NCBI RefSeq assembly: GCF_904426505.1
Contig: NZ_CAJGBN010000006.1
Location: 1 to 64,000 of the forward strand
DNA length: 64,000 bases
Source: Rubrivivax sp. A210
GTDB lineage: Bacteria; Pseudomonadota; Gammaproteobacteria; Burkholderiales; Burkholderiaceae_C
Reading direction: 5' to 3'
Below the pieces are notes generated by a model. It saw nothing but the letters and a program-made list of their open reading frames with translations, searched no databases and was not told the DNA's origin. The translations under genes and the position numbers were made by a program. Position 1 is the first letter of the stretch. The number at the start of each line of letters is the position of its first letter. Shown here piece after piece: positions 33,742-45,600 of the stretch.

Positions 33742-36012
33742 TCATCGACCATTGGTCCAAGTCGAAGACCAGATCTTGCGCAGTTCCAAGCCGAAGTTCC
33801 TGGTGTAAAGCTCGGGGTTCCAGGCCGCGGCGGCCAGGGTGCGCTGGCGCAGACCCCGCTTCAGCTTGAGTAAGGCCTGCCGGTCTTGCGCCATGCGGGC
33901 CGCGATGTGGACGTAGGCATCGTCATCGGTGGCAATCCAGTCGGGCAAACCGGCTGCACGCATGAAGCTCGCACCCATGCGCGACACAAAATGCCCGCCT
34001 TCCTTCACCAGCACCGGAACGCCCATCCACATCGCTTGAAGGGTGGTGGTGCCGCCGTTGTAAGGCACCGGGTCCAGACCGATGTCCACGTCGGCGTACT
34101 CCGCCATCATGTCGCTCAGGCCCACGGGGCCTCTGAACTCGATGCGCTGCGCGTCGACCCCCTGCTGTGAAAAGAGCCTGGCGTAGCGCTCGCGCGCACC
34201 CCGGTCCTGAAAGCTCGGGGCCTTCAGGATCAGGCGCGAATCCGGAACGGCCCCCAACACCCGGGCCCACAGGCGGATGGTGTGCGGGGTGAGCTTGGGA
34301 ATGTTGTTGAACGACCCAAAGGTCAGCGGCCGCAAGGCCTGCGCGTCCGGCATCTCGGGGTAGGGGTAATCCGCCTCGGGTGCGTAGCAGAACACCGTGT
34401 CCGGCAGGCGGGCCACCCGCTCGGAATACAGCGCGTCGTGTTCGGGCGGCGTGACGACCGGGTCGCCAAAGATCCAGTCCATGTTGGGGATGCCGGTGGA
34501 GCCCGGGTAGCCCAGGAAGGTGGCCTGCACCGGAGCCATGCGTTGCGCGAAGAGTGCAATGCGTTGCATCGAGGTGTGCCCGGCCAGGTCGATCAGGATG
34601 TCGATGCCATCGGCTTCCACCTGCCGGGCAAACTGGGCGGCCGTGGCCTGGGTCATTTCGCGCCACACGCTGACACGCGACTTGGCCAGGTGGGTCTGGT
34701 CGTCGTGACTCACGCCCGTGAAGTACAGGGTCAGCGGAAACTGCTCCCGGTTCCAGCGCGCCAGCATGGGCTGCATGAAGAGGTTGACCGGATGCTGGTG
34801 GTGAAAGTCTGCCGATACCAGGCCGATGCGCAAGGGGCGCTGCGGGTCACGGTCATTCTGGAAGCTGGAGCGATCGCGCGCACCCTGCCCCATCCCTGCA
34901 AACAGTTCGCGGTGCAGTTGCGCCACTTCCTGGGCGCTGAGCGTGTCGGAGTACAGGGAACTCATGGCCACGCTGGATCGCAGTGACGCATCGCCCGCAT
35001 CCACCAGGGCGCGATAGTGCTTCAGGGCGGCGTCCGCGTCGCCCATCTTGCCGGCAATGGCTGCACGCATGGAGGCGGCATCGGGCATGGATGCCTGCGC
35101 CTGCGCGGCGTCAAGCGCAGCGAGCGCGTCTTCCATCTGCCAGCTCTCGGTCAGCATGAGCGCGAGGTTGTAATGCGCCGCGCCGCTGTGGGGATGCAAG
35201 GCCACGCTGCGGCGCAGGACCTCCACGGCCTCCTGCCACAGGTTGAATCGAAACGACAACTGCGCCAGCCGGGTGAGCGTTCCCTCGGCCGCTGCCGCCG
35301 AGGCCCGCGTCAGCGTGGTCAGGGCCTCCTCACGCAGACCCAGGCGCAACAGGGCGTCGGCCTGGTCGATCAGCACTTCGCATTGCGCATCGATGGAGAA
35401 GCTCCCGGGCTCCAGGCACATGGTCAGCACGGCGGCCCGCAGGGCCTCCAGGGCGCGCGGGGCGAGGCCGGCATCCAGACGGAAGCGACCCATGGTGTGG
35501 TGCGCTTCCACCTGCTTCCTGGCATCGCCGGCGGCCAGCATCAGGGCCTTGTGGTAGTAGCTGGCCGCCTGGTCTTGCGCCTGCGCCTCCTGCATTTCTT
35601 CCAGTGCGCGCGCACAGGCCAGGTAGCCGCGGCTGTCCTGCGGATTGCACGCTGCGGCGCGCTCGTAGCACTGCACGGCGCGCTCGCGGGCGCCCAGCCG
35701 GCGGCTCACATTGCCCAGTTCCAGCCAGGCCGAGAAGTGGGCGGGGTCCAGCCGCAGCGCGCCCGCAAAGGCATCGCGTGCCTCTTCCAGCCTGTCCATG
35801 CGCACATGGCAGCGGGCCTGCAGCACATGGGCCACGGCAAGCTCCGCATCGAGCGCCAGCGCCTGGCCCGACAAGGCCAGCGCATCGGCCCAGCGTTGAT
35901 CACGAAACGCCGCATTGGCCTCATTGAACCTTAGCGCGGCCTCGGCGTGGCGAGCGGCCTCGGCGGCGGCCTGCGCAAGGCTTCGTGGCCTGAGTGCCTG
36001 ATCAACCTTCAT
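33742..36012 (-). CDS. OGT/SPINDLY-type TPR glycosyltransferase
   Basis: This encodes 756 residues from the ATG at 36012, overlapping the FkbM gene by 11 bases. The first 380 residues are TPR repeats (for example AHVLQARCHVRMDRLEEARDA). The catalytic half matches bacterial O-GlcNAc transferase/SPINDLY proteins: IGLVSADFHHQHPVN, DILIDLAGHTSMQRIALFAQR, ATFLGYPGSTGIPNMDW, FGSFNNIPKLTP, LILKAPSF and LDPVPYNGGTTTLQAMWMGVPVL. Such enzymes modify Ser/Thr (or Asn in HMW1C-like relatives) of proteins in the cytoplasm. It is the last gene of the adhesin operon, so the adhesin is the likely substrate; this is inferred. Confidence 0.88.
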   Translation of the reverse strand: MKVDQALRPRSLAQAAAEAARHAEAALRFNEANAAFRDQRWADALALSGQALALDAELAVAHVLQARCHVRMDRLEEARDAFAGALRLDPAHFSAWLELGNVSRRLGARERAVQCYERAAACNPQDSRGYLACARALEEMQEAQAQDQAASYYHKALMLAAGDARKQVEAHHTMGRFRLDAGLAPRALEALRAAVLTMCLEPGSFSIDAQCEVLIDQADALLRLGLREEALTTLTRASAAAAEGTLTRLAQLSFRFNLWQEAVEVLRRSVALHPHSGAAHYNLALMLTESWQMEDALAALDAAQAQASMPDAASMRAAIAGKMGDADAALKHYRALVDAGDASLRSSVAMSSLYSDTLSAQEVAQLHRELFAGMGQGARDRSSFQNDRDPQRPLRIGLVSADFHHQHPVNLFMQPMLARWNREQFPLTLYFTGVSHDDQTHLAKSRVSVWREMTQATAAQFARQVEADGIDILIDLAGHTSMQRIALFAQRMAPVQATFLGYPGSTGIPNMDWIFGDPVVTPPEHDALYSERVARLPDTVFCYAPEADYPYPEMPDAQALRPLTFGSFNNIPKLTPHTIRLWARVLGAVPDSRLILKAPSFQDRGARERYARLFSQQGVDAQRIEFRGPVGLSDMMAEYADVDIGLDPVPYNGGTTTLQAMWMGVPVLVKEGGHFVSRMGASFMRAAGLPDWIATDDDAYVHIAARMAQDRQALLKLKRGLRQRTLAAAAWNPELYTRNFGLELRKIWSSTWTNGR

Positions 36013-36823
36013 GGGCCTGTGGCGCCAAGGGTTCAAGCCACAGGGCCTTGTGCTCTGCCGGCAGGAAGAGGTGGTCGCGGCAGGCCTCGGACGCATCCGC
36101 CAGTTCGCCCTCCACTGGCTCGCCACTGTCCAGCGCAAAGTGGCTGTAGTTGCCGTCCCGGCACAGGGCCTGGAAGAACGCCCTGTCATAGCCCGGCAAC
36201 AGCTCGCACACCAGGGCCGGCCGGGCGGTCCTCAGCAAGCGGATGGCGCCCTTCAAGACCTCGGGCTCACGGGATTCCACATCGATCTTCACCAGCACAG
36301 GCACCCCTGCCGGCAGGCGGTTCGCCAAGGCTGTATCGAGCCGTGCCAGCGCCACCTGGCGTTGCCCGGAATGCCTGGGGCGGAACTGCGGGTTCAGCGA
36401 GGCCGAGGTTTCCACCAGGCCGTGATCGGCCAGCGGGAAATACAGCGTGGCTTCGCCATCGGTCTCGCCCAGTGCGGCCACATGCAGGCTGAGCCGGTCA
36501 GTGGCTTCGGACACGGCTGCGTTGCTGCTCAGAACCGCAGCGATCTCCGGCACAGGCTCGAAGGCATGGGCGTGTACGGCCCCGGCCGCCAGCGCCAGCA
36601 GGCTGTAGAAGCCGGTGTTGGCGCCAACGTCCAGGAAGACCGGCCGCAGCGCGTGGCACCACTGCGCCACCAGCGCAGGCAAGGGCGGCTCATAGGCAGC
36701 CCAACCCTCTCGCAGCACCGTCATGGCCACCTGGTCGCGGCCGGCACAGGTGTCCATCCAGAAGCGGCGGTGGGCGTCGTCCCACTCCAGGTCGGCCTGC
36801 ACCAGGTGATTGATCTGGTTCAT
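36002..36823 (-). CDS. FkbM-family methyltransferase
   Basis: This encodes 273 residues from the ATG at 36823, which overlaps the previous stop (ATGA); a GTG at 36832 would add three residues. The SAM-binding motif FLDVGANTGFYSLLAL, the AFEPVPE motif and VLVKIDVESREPEVLKG, typical of FkbM methyltransferases, are all present. These enzymes methylate hydroxyls of sugars or polyketides. Placed between two glycosyltransferases and downstream of the adhesin, it may methylate the glycan put on the adhesin. The exact acceptor cannot be read from the sequence. Confidence 0.88.
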   Translation of the reverse strand: MNQINHLVQADLEWDDAHRRFWMDTCAGRDQVAMTVLREGWAAYEPPLPALVAQWCHALRPVFLDVGANTGFYSLLALAAGAVHAHAFEPVPEIAAVLSSNAAVSEATDRLSLHVAALGETDGEATLYFPLADHGLVETSASLNPQFRPRHSGQRQVALARLDTALANRLPAGVPVLVKIDVESREPEVLKGAIRLLRTARPALVCELLPGYDRAFFQALCRDGNYSHFALDSGEPVEGELADASEACRDHLFLPAEHKALWLEPLAPQAHEG

Positions 36824-37818
36824 GCGGCGCACCGGTCCGGAACAGCGGCCAAACGATAGGCTGGCGCCTGCCGGCCCAGCAGGTGCTGCCAGGCCGCGGC
36901 CAGTTGGCGGTCGAAGCTGGCTTCACTGAATGCCGCGGCGGTGGCCTGCGCGGCAGCCACCCTGGCGCTCACCGCGCCGGCTTCCAGCGTCAGCGCGGTG
37001 TGCAGGGCACGGGCAAAGCCTTCCAGGTCGCCCTCGGCCACCCAGTAGCCGTTCTCAGGGGTGGCGTACTCGGTGCCGCCGCCGCCATCAAAGCCACACA
37101 CCAGGCAACCGGCGGCCATGGCCTCCAGCGGCGGCAGGCCCAGGCCTTCGTCGCGGCTCAGGCTGGCAAAGACCCGCGATTGCGCCAGGGCCTGCGCCAC
37201 CTGCGGGCGCGTCATGTCATGGATCTCGACCCAGGGCACCTGGGCATGCTCAGGGTACAGGCCGCGGAACAGGGTCTTCAGGGCCGCCGCATCGGCCGGG
37301 CGCTTGCGCGGCATGCAGGCAATCTGGCGCAGCGGCGTGGCCTGGCGGGCCGCCTGTGCGAAGTGGGGCAACACCATGGGGCGCACCACCTGCCAGTCGG
37401 TGGTCGAGCCCCACCGCAGCAAGGTGTCGCGCGTGAACTGGCTGCAGCACAGGCCGCCACCCAGGGGGTAGGCGTTCATGCTGGCCACATCCACAAAGCC
37501 ACGGAAGGTGTAGAACGGGTTCTGGTTGTGAATGGCCACATGGCAAGGCAGCTTCGCCAACTGCGCAAAGCTCTCCGGCGGCATGACCTCGGGCACCACC
37601 AGCCAGTCCTCGGGCGAGAACGCCACATGCTCGCCCCAATGCACCATGGGCACCGAATAGGGCTGGCTCGGCACCCCTACCTTTGAGGCCGGGTCCAGCA
37701 ACACAAACGCCCGCAAACCCTGCTTGCGCAGGGATGCCACATGCTGGAAGTTCACCAGCTCGCCACCGGCGCGAACCGGCAGCGTGCAGGCGTAGTAGAT
37801 CGAAGGCCTGGCCGACAT
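36820..37818 (-). CDS. GT4-like glycosyltransferase
   Basis: This encodes 332 residues. It starts seven bases after the adhesin stop, and the TGAGG formed by that stop supplies the ribosome-binding site, so expression is coupled. The C-terminal half has the GT4 signature: FASLSRDEGLGLPPLEAMAAGCLVCGF followed by GGGTEYATPENGYW, the E-x7-E nucleotide-sugar site. The N-terminal half is a Rossmann-like fold with weaker conservation. It is cytoplasmic or peripheral. With the FkbM and OGT genes it forms a glycosylation block at the 3' end of the adhesin operon. Confidence 0.85.
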   Translation of the reverse strand: MSARPSIYYACTLPVRAGGELVNFQHVASLRKQGLRAFVLLDPASKVGVPSQPYSVPMVHWGEHVAFSPEDWLVVPEVMPPESFAQLAKLPCHVAIHNQNPFYTFRGFVDVASMNAYPLGGGLCCSQFTRDTLLRWGSTTDWQVVRPMVLPHFAQAARQATPLRQIACMPRKRPADAAALKTLFRGLYPEHAQVPWVEIHDMTRPQVAQALAQSRVFASLSRDEGLGLPPLEAMAAGCLVCGFDGGGGTEYATPENGYWVAEGDLEGFARALHTALTLEAGAVSARVAAAQATAAAFSEASFDRQLAAAWQHLLGRQAPAYRLAAVPDRCAA

Positions 37819-37825
37819 GGCGGCC

Positions 37826-40800
37826 TCAGATCACATGGCTGGCGGTGACGATGGCGTCGTCAATCAACAACTGGGCGTGAGCTGCGGTGTCTTGATAGAC
37901 CTTGTAGGTGTGGTTGCTGTCAGCGGCATCCGTGTAGGTAATTCCCGTCGCCGTCCAACCCGAACCAATATTCACGGTGTCCCCCGCATCACCCTTGATC
38001 ATCAATTGATGGAATCGGTCTGCAGTGGCTGCGCCATCCACATTGAAAAGGTTCATACCGGACATATCGATCACATCTTTGGCACGAATCGTCAGTGTGT
38101 TGGCAGCCGTATCGGTGGCGAGATCGATCTTCTCGATGCTCTCGATCCGGCTGAAGCCGCCCGGCGTGCCACCACCCAAATTGGTGATCCCCGTCAGGTC
38201 GAGAGTAGCGCCGCCCGTTACTTGCAGGGTATCCAGGCCGGTGCCGCCGGCAACCCGCGCCAGCTGGCCATCGGTAACGCCAGCAAACAACTTGCTGATG
38301 TTGTCGGCGTTAAGCACAAACACATCGTTTCCTGCACCGGCGTACATGACATCCGCCCCGCCGTTACCTGTGAGCGTGTCGTTGCCAGCGCCCGCCGCAA
38401 ATGTTTCGCCAATGGCAGTACCGTCGAGAGAGTTAGCGGACGTGTCACCCATGAAATCGACGGTGGTGGCAAATTGCTCGCCACCAAAAACAATGGCAGT
38501 TTGGCCAGCGTTCGTACGCCCTCCAGGATTCGCATTACTTGCGCCAATCAGCAGGTCAGATAGCCCATCCCCATTGACATCGCCGGCTGACGACACCGAG
38601 AAACCACTCGCTTCCCCTGTGCACACACCATTGATAATGAATCCACCATTACCTGCTGCAATATCGGAAAGCTCAACTGCCGTTGTCGCCGTTCTCCCAT
38701 AGACGACGTAGGTTCGCCCTTTATTTCCTAGGAACCTATGGGCGGAAATCAGCATATCGCCCAAGCCATCGCCGTTCATGTCACCGGCTGACGAAACGTC
38801 AGAGCCGGTTAGCGAGCCGGAACACATCCCGTTGATGACGAAACCGCCTACACCCCCAATAACGGCCGACAGTTCCACTGCCGCCGAACCGGTTCTGCCA
38901 AAGATGACATAGCCTCGTCCCTCATTTGAACCATGTGGGTCAGCGGCTGTGTTCGCAACAATCAGGTCTGCGAGGTTGTCGCCGTTTACATCACCGATGG
39001 AGGCACCACTTTGGCCGTTCAAATTCCCCCCTGTCTCCAAATTGGTCGCCGCATTGATCTTGAAGCCACCGGCTCCCAGGTTGCTCAATTGAACGATGGA
39101 GACATCGGTTTTGCCAAACACCACGTAATTCTCCGCGCGCCCGGAGCCAACCAGCAGGTCGGCCAAGCCGTCGCCATTGATGTCTCCTGCGGAGGAAAGA
39201 GAAGCGCCGTCCTGAATGTCCCCAACACCGCGGCCATCAATCATGAAATAACCGGCGTTGGTAGTCGTATCACCTTTTGATGGCAAATTGATTGCCGTAG
39301 AACTGGATTTGCCAAAAACGACATAAGACACATCGGAAACACTGCCAACAACGATATCGCTACTGCCATCACCGTTGACATCGCCGGCCACTGCGACGTC
39401 CGACCCAAGGCCGTAGTTAGTGGTTGTGCCACCGGTAATCACAAAGCCGTTGGTCCCGATACTTGCCAAATTCACCGATGTCCCGCTGGTTTTTCCAAAT
39501 ACCACATAGCTGGCCCCGGACTGGGCGGCGTTTCTGGTTTCAATTGGGGCGCCAATCAGCAAATCGGCCAACCCGTCGCCGTTCATATCGCCAGCGGCCG
39601 ATACGGCAAGACCCAATTGGCCGAGAGGCGTACCGTAATCAATGGCAAAGCCACCGCTGCCGAGTTTTACGGCAGAAAGCTCGACGGCGGCAGCGGTATC
39701 AGTTTTGCCAAAAACCACGTACCCACGGCCATACTGGCCCAGCATATAAGGCGCACCAATGAAGACGTCATCCAAACCATCGGCATTAACGTCTCCCGCT
39801 GATGACACTGAATACCCTGAAAGGCCACTGGCAGATTCACCATTGATAACAAAACCACCGAGCCCGTTGGCCACCGCCGATAACTCCACCACCGCAACTG
39901 GCACACGGAAATTCAAGGTGGTTGTATCCGAGATGCCAGCATACGGATTGTTGGTCGAATCCTTGATCACCCCGCTGAGCATCTGCACGTTGTAAGTGCC
40001 GGATTGCAAATCGGTGGCCGGATTGATGGTGAGGGTATTGCCGCTAATCGTTACCTGAGTGGTATCTGTAACGCTGATGGTCCGGGTATCGGTGCCATTG
40101 CTGATGACGATATTGCCGCTCCCCGCCACAACCGCCTCGCTGAAAGTGAGGACGATATTGCTGGCGGTGGCAACGCCTGTGGCATTGTCTGCCGGGCTGC
40201 TGCTGGCCAGCGTCGGTGCCACATCGACGACAGCACTGATGTTGCGCGTGATGTCGGTATCAACCAGCAATTGCGTTGCACTGGCTTGATCGTTGTAAAT
40301 CGTATAAGTCTGGCCACCGACGGTGGTAGTGCCGAAGTCAGTCCATGTGCCGCTGGCATTGAGCACATCTCCGGCATGGCCATCGATCAGCAGTTGATGC
40401 TTCTGCACCTTGGCCCCCAGGTCTGTCCAGCCGTTACCGGCGTTGAAGACATTCATCCCGGCCATGTCGCGGATGTCGGCTGGAGCCAGCGTCAGTGTGT
40501 TGGCGCCGGCATCGGTTGCGAGGTCGATTTTCTCGATGCTCTCGATCCTGCTAAACCCATTTGGCGTGCCAGCGCCCACATTGGCAATCGCGGTCAGGTC
40601 GAGGTTGGCGCCGCCCGTCACTTGCAAAGTATCCAGGCCGGTGCCGCCGGCAACCCGAGCCAGCTGGCCATCGCTTACGCCAGCAGACAATTTACTGATG
40701 TTATCGGCGTTGAGTACAAACACATCGTTCCCTGCACCGCCATACATGACATCAGCCCCGCCGTTACCGGTGAGCGTGTCGTTTCCGGCGCCCGCCGCAA

Positions 40801-42640
40801 ATGTTTCGCTACTGGCAGTGCCTACCAAAGAGTTGGCGAACGTGTCACCCAGGTAATCGACGGTGCTCGCAAATTGCTCACCACCGAAGACCACGTAGGT
40901 TTGACCCGCCGTCGTGCGCCCTCCAGGTCTTCCACTGGTCGCACCGATCAACAAATCAGATAAACCATCTCCATTGATATCGCCGGCTGACGACACCGAG
41001 GTACCGCTCGCTTGCCCACTGCTCGCACCATTGACAATGAATCCACCACTCCCTGCTGCAATATCGGATAACTCGACAGCCGTTGTCGCCGTTCTCCCAT
41101 AGATGACGTAGGTACGCCCTGTGTTGGCATTGAACGCCTGGCTGGATACCAGCATATCGCCTAGCCCATCGCCATTCATGTCGCCAGCCGAGGAAATATC
41201 CCAGCCGGTCGCCTCGCCAGAACACATCCCGTTGATGATAAAACCGCCTGTGCCGCCAATTACCGACGACAACTCGATTGCCGCCGAACCGGCCTTGCCA
41301 AAGAGGACATAGCTTCGACCCGAAGTTGATCCATGCGGGGAAGCGAACGTGTTGGCAACGATCAGGTCAGCGAGTCCGTCTCCATTCACATCACCGATGG
41401 CGGCGCCGTTAAGACCGCTCGCATTCAGACCTGATTCCAATGCGGTTGCCGCATTGATCTTGAAGCCGCCTGCGCCCAGGCTGCTCAATTGCACGATTGA
41501 GGCATCGGTCTTGCCAAACACCACATAGTTTTCACTCAAACTGGAGTCAATCAGCAGATCGGCCAAACCGTCGCCGTTGACGTCCCCGGCTGAGGAAACG
41601 TGTAGGCCGTCATTGGCATTGCCAACACCGCGGCCATCAATCATGAAATAACCGGCGTTGGTGGTCGTCACACTCAGGGTAGGCAAAGTGACTGCGGTGG
41701 TACTGGATTTTCCAAAAACCACATAAGACACGTCGGGGTTGGCGCCAATGATGACGTCGCTGACGCCATCGCCGTTCACGTCACCTGCCGATGAGACCTC
41801 GTACCCCATGGCGTAATTGTCTGTGCCGCCGCCAATGACAAAGCCGTTGGATCCGATACTTGCCAAATTCACCGAAGTCCCGCTGGTTTTTCCGAAAACC
41901 ACATAACTGGCGCCGGAGAAGTTTGCTGCTCTAGTTTCACTCTGGGCACTAATCAGCAAATCGGCCAGCCCGTCGCCGTTCATGTCGCCAGCTGAAGATA
42001 CGGAAAAGCCCAACTTGCCAGAAGGCGAAGCGGAATCAATGGCAAAACCACCGCTGCCCAGTTTGACGGCAGACAGTTCGACGGCAACAGTGTTGTCCGT
42101 CTTGCCAAAAACGACATACCCACGCCCAGAACCGCCAAGCATGCCGCGCGCACCAATGATGACATCATTCAAACCATCGCCATTGACATCGCCCGCAGAG
42201 GACACTGACCACCCTGAAAGGCCACTGGCACACTCACCGTTGATCACGAAGCCGCCGGTTCCGCTCTCTACCGCAGACAACTCCACCACCGCGACGGGGG
42301 TTGCTGGTACACGGAAATTCAAGGTTGTTGCATCCGAGATGCCAGCATACGGATTGTTGGTCGAATCCTTGATCACCCCGCTGAGCATCTGCACGTTGTA
42401 AGTGCCGGATTGCAAATCGGTGGCCGGGTTGATGGAGAGGGTATTGCCGCTGATCGTTACCTGACTGGTATCTGTAACGCTGATGGTCCGGGTATCGGTG
42501 CCATTGCTGATCACGATATTACCCGTCCCAGCGACGATGGCCTCACTGAAGGTCAGCACGATGTTACTCGCCGCAGTAACTCCGGTAGCGTTATCTGCCG
42601 GGCTGCTGTTCACCAGGGTTGGTGCGGTATCGACGGGGGC
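37826..42640 (-). repeat. Tandem duplication of 2.4-kb propeller modules
   Basis: Two successive modules of about 2.4 kb, each Big_5 plus seven FG-GAP repeats plus RTX-like and beta domains, are strongly similar in order and sequence (for example IDGRGVG, AGGFKINAAT, NADNISKL). A more diverged third copy of the module precedes them at about 42640-45100. Confidence 0.85.
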
Positions 42641-45600
42641 CGTGATGTTCCTCGTGATGTCGGTATCCACCAGCAGCTGCGCAGCGCTCGTGGTGTCGTT
42701 GTAGACCGCATAGGTCTGGCCGCCCGCCGTGATGGTGCCGGCGTCGTTCCAGGTGCCGCTGGCATTGAGCACGTCACCGGCATCACCGTCCACCAGCAGT
42801 TGGTGGCGCGCCACGGCGGCACCCAAGCCGGTTCCGCCGTTGCCGTCGTTGAACAGGTTCATGCCGGCCAGGCCGTGAATGTCCGCGGGATCGAGCGTCA
42901 GCGTGTTGTTGCCGCTGCCCGTCAGGTCGATTCTCTCGATGCTGTCCAGGCGGCTGCCCCCGATGGCGTTGCCGGCGGCCTGATCGGCGATGGCGGTCAG
43001 GTCCAGGGTCAGGCCTGCCCCGTTCAGGGCCAGGGTGTCGATGCCACCCCCGCCATCGACGCGCACCAGCTGGCCACTGTTGCCACCGGCGCCCAGGTTT
43101 GACTGCAGCGCCGTGATCATGGCGCCGTCGATCTCGATGCGGTCGTTGCCGGCGCCGGCATACACCACGCTGGCCGCGGTGGCCGTGATGCTGTCGTTGC
43201 CGGTGTTGGCCACGATGGTCTTGGCGGTACCGCCGTCGTCCAGGGTGTCGTCACCCGAGGTTCCCACCACGTCGACGGCCGTGGCGGCGGCAAAGCCGCC
43301 ACCGGTGCTGCCGAAGATGACGTAGCTGCGCCCTGCACCGCCCGCGTCGCCATTTCGCACGTAGTCACCGATCAGCAGGTCATCGAGTCCGTCACCGTTG
43401 ACGTCACCCGCTGCCGAAACGCTGAAGCCGGCCCGACTGTTGGACCCATCGGTGTCGATGGCGAAGCCGCCGTTGCCGGCTGCGACCGCCGTCAGCTCGA
43501 CGGCTGCCGTGCCCGACTTTCCGTACACCAGGTAGGAGCGCCCCACGCTGCGGTATAGCGGGGCGCCCACGATCATGTCGCCGAGGCCATCGCCATTGAC
43601 ATCACCGGCACCGGAAACGCTCCAGGCCGTTTGGGTAGGGTTGGTCTCGCCCGTGATCATGTAGCCCCCGGAGCCCGCTGCAACGGCCGAGAGATCGACG
43701 GCCAGCGCATCGGTCTTGCCGAAGACCACGAAGCTGCGGCCGGTGTCCAGACGACCCAGCACATTGGCGGTCGGCGCACCCACGATGAGGTCGGACAGCC
43801 CGTCGCCGTTGACATCGCCCACTGTCGAGACGCTGTAGCCGCTTTGACTCGAGTTGCTGCTGCCATCGGTGAAGCCGTTGATCAAGAAGCCGGTGGATTG
43901 GGTGGCCACTGCGGACAGTGCAATGGCGCCAGTGCCGGTCTTGCCAAAGGCCACATAGGTACGTCCCATGCCATCCCGGCTGCCGGCGCCGATGACCAGG
44001 TCAGCCAGGCCGTCGCCGTTGACGTCACCCGCCGCCGAGACGCTGGCGCCGCTGCCGATGGTTGACGCATCGGTCATGCTGCCGTTGACCACGAAGCCGC
44101 CACTGCCGGCGGCGACGGCCGAAAGTTCGACGGTCGCGCGGGTGCCGGCGGTGGTGCCGAAGACGATGTAGCTCTGGCCGCCGCCACCCGCACCCGGCGC
44201 GCCGACGATGATGTCCGCCAGGCCATCCCCGTTGACATCGCCTGCGCCCGAGACACTCACGCCAGCCCCGCCCTGGAAGCAGTGGCCATTGATGGCGAAG
44301 CCGGCGCTGCTGCCGCCTGCCGTCAGGCTGCTGAGCTGGATCGAGCCCGTGCTGGTCTTTCCGTAGACGACGAAGCTCTGGCCACCGTCCACACTGCCGT
44401 TCGGGTCTGCATAGATCGAGCCGACCAGCAGATCGGCCAGGCCGTCACCGTTCACGTCGCCGGCATCCGATACGGAATAGCCGGCCTGGCTGGTGCCTGA
44501 GCCGAACATGGCGAAGCCGCCGCTGCCGGCCGCAACCGCGCTGAGATGCACAGGCCCGGCCAAGGTGCTGGAGCCGAACACCACATAGGCCTTGCCGGGA
44601 CGGGCGCTGGCATCGGCCGCGCCGATGATCAGGTCATCGAGTCCATCGCCATTGACATCCCCGGCATTGGAGACCGCATACCCGCTGCTATCGCTCAAGG
44701 CTTCACCCAGGATGGCAAAGCCTTCGGTGCTGCCGCCGGTGAGCGACTGCAGCCTGAATGCCGGGCTGACGGTTGCAAAGTTCAGCACGGTGGCATCGGC
44801 AATGCCCGCAAAGGGGTTGCCTGCCGCATCCCTCAGGGCCGTGGCGGCAATCAGCACGTTGTAGGCGCTGCCGGGCTGCAGGTCTGCCGTGGGGTTGATG
44901 GTGACGGTGCTGCCGCTGATGGTGACCTGGGTGGCGTCACCGATGCTGATGGTGCGGGTGTCCGTGCCATTGCTGATCACGATGTTGCCGCTGCCCGCCT
45001 GCACGGCTTCGCTGAAAGTCAGCACGAGGTTGTCGCCGGCATTCACGGTGCTGGCGTTGTCGGCCGGGCTGCTGCTGGACAAGGTGGGGGCCGTGGCATC
45101 GATGCGGAAGGCCTTGGCGGCACTGCTGGCGCCGGCATTGCCCGCCGCGTCACTGGCCTGCGCCGTGACCGAGTAGCTGGCGCTGGCGAGCGCGCTGCCC
45201 GGCGTGAAGGTCCATTGGCCCGCCGCATCGGCCGTGGTGCTGCCGAGCAGGGTGGCCCCGTTGAACAGGCTGACCGTCGCATTGGATTCGGCCGTGCCAC
45301 TGAAAGTGGGCGTGGCGTCGTCGGTGATGCCCGCGTCGGCGATCAGGCCAGGGGTGCGCACGTTGTCTGACACGCTGACGATGGCCGGCGCTGCGGGTGC
45401 CGTGGTGTCGAGCGTGAAGTTGCTTGCGGCGCTGGCGGCACCTTCATTGCCGGCGGCATCGCTGGCCTTGGCGGTGATGGCATAGCTGCCCTCGGCCAGG
45501 GCGGCAGCGGGCGTGAAGGCCCAGTTGCCGGAGGCGTCCGCCGTGGTGCTGCCCAGCAGCGTGGTGCCGTTGTAGATGTTGACGGTGGCGTTGGCTTCGG

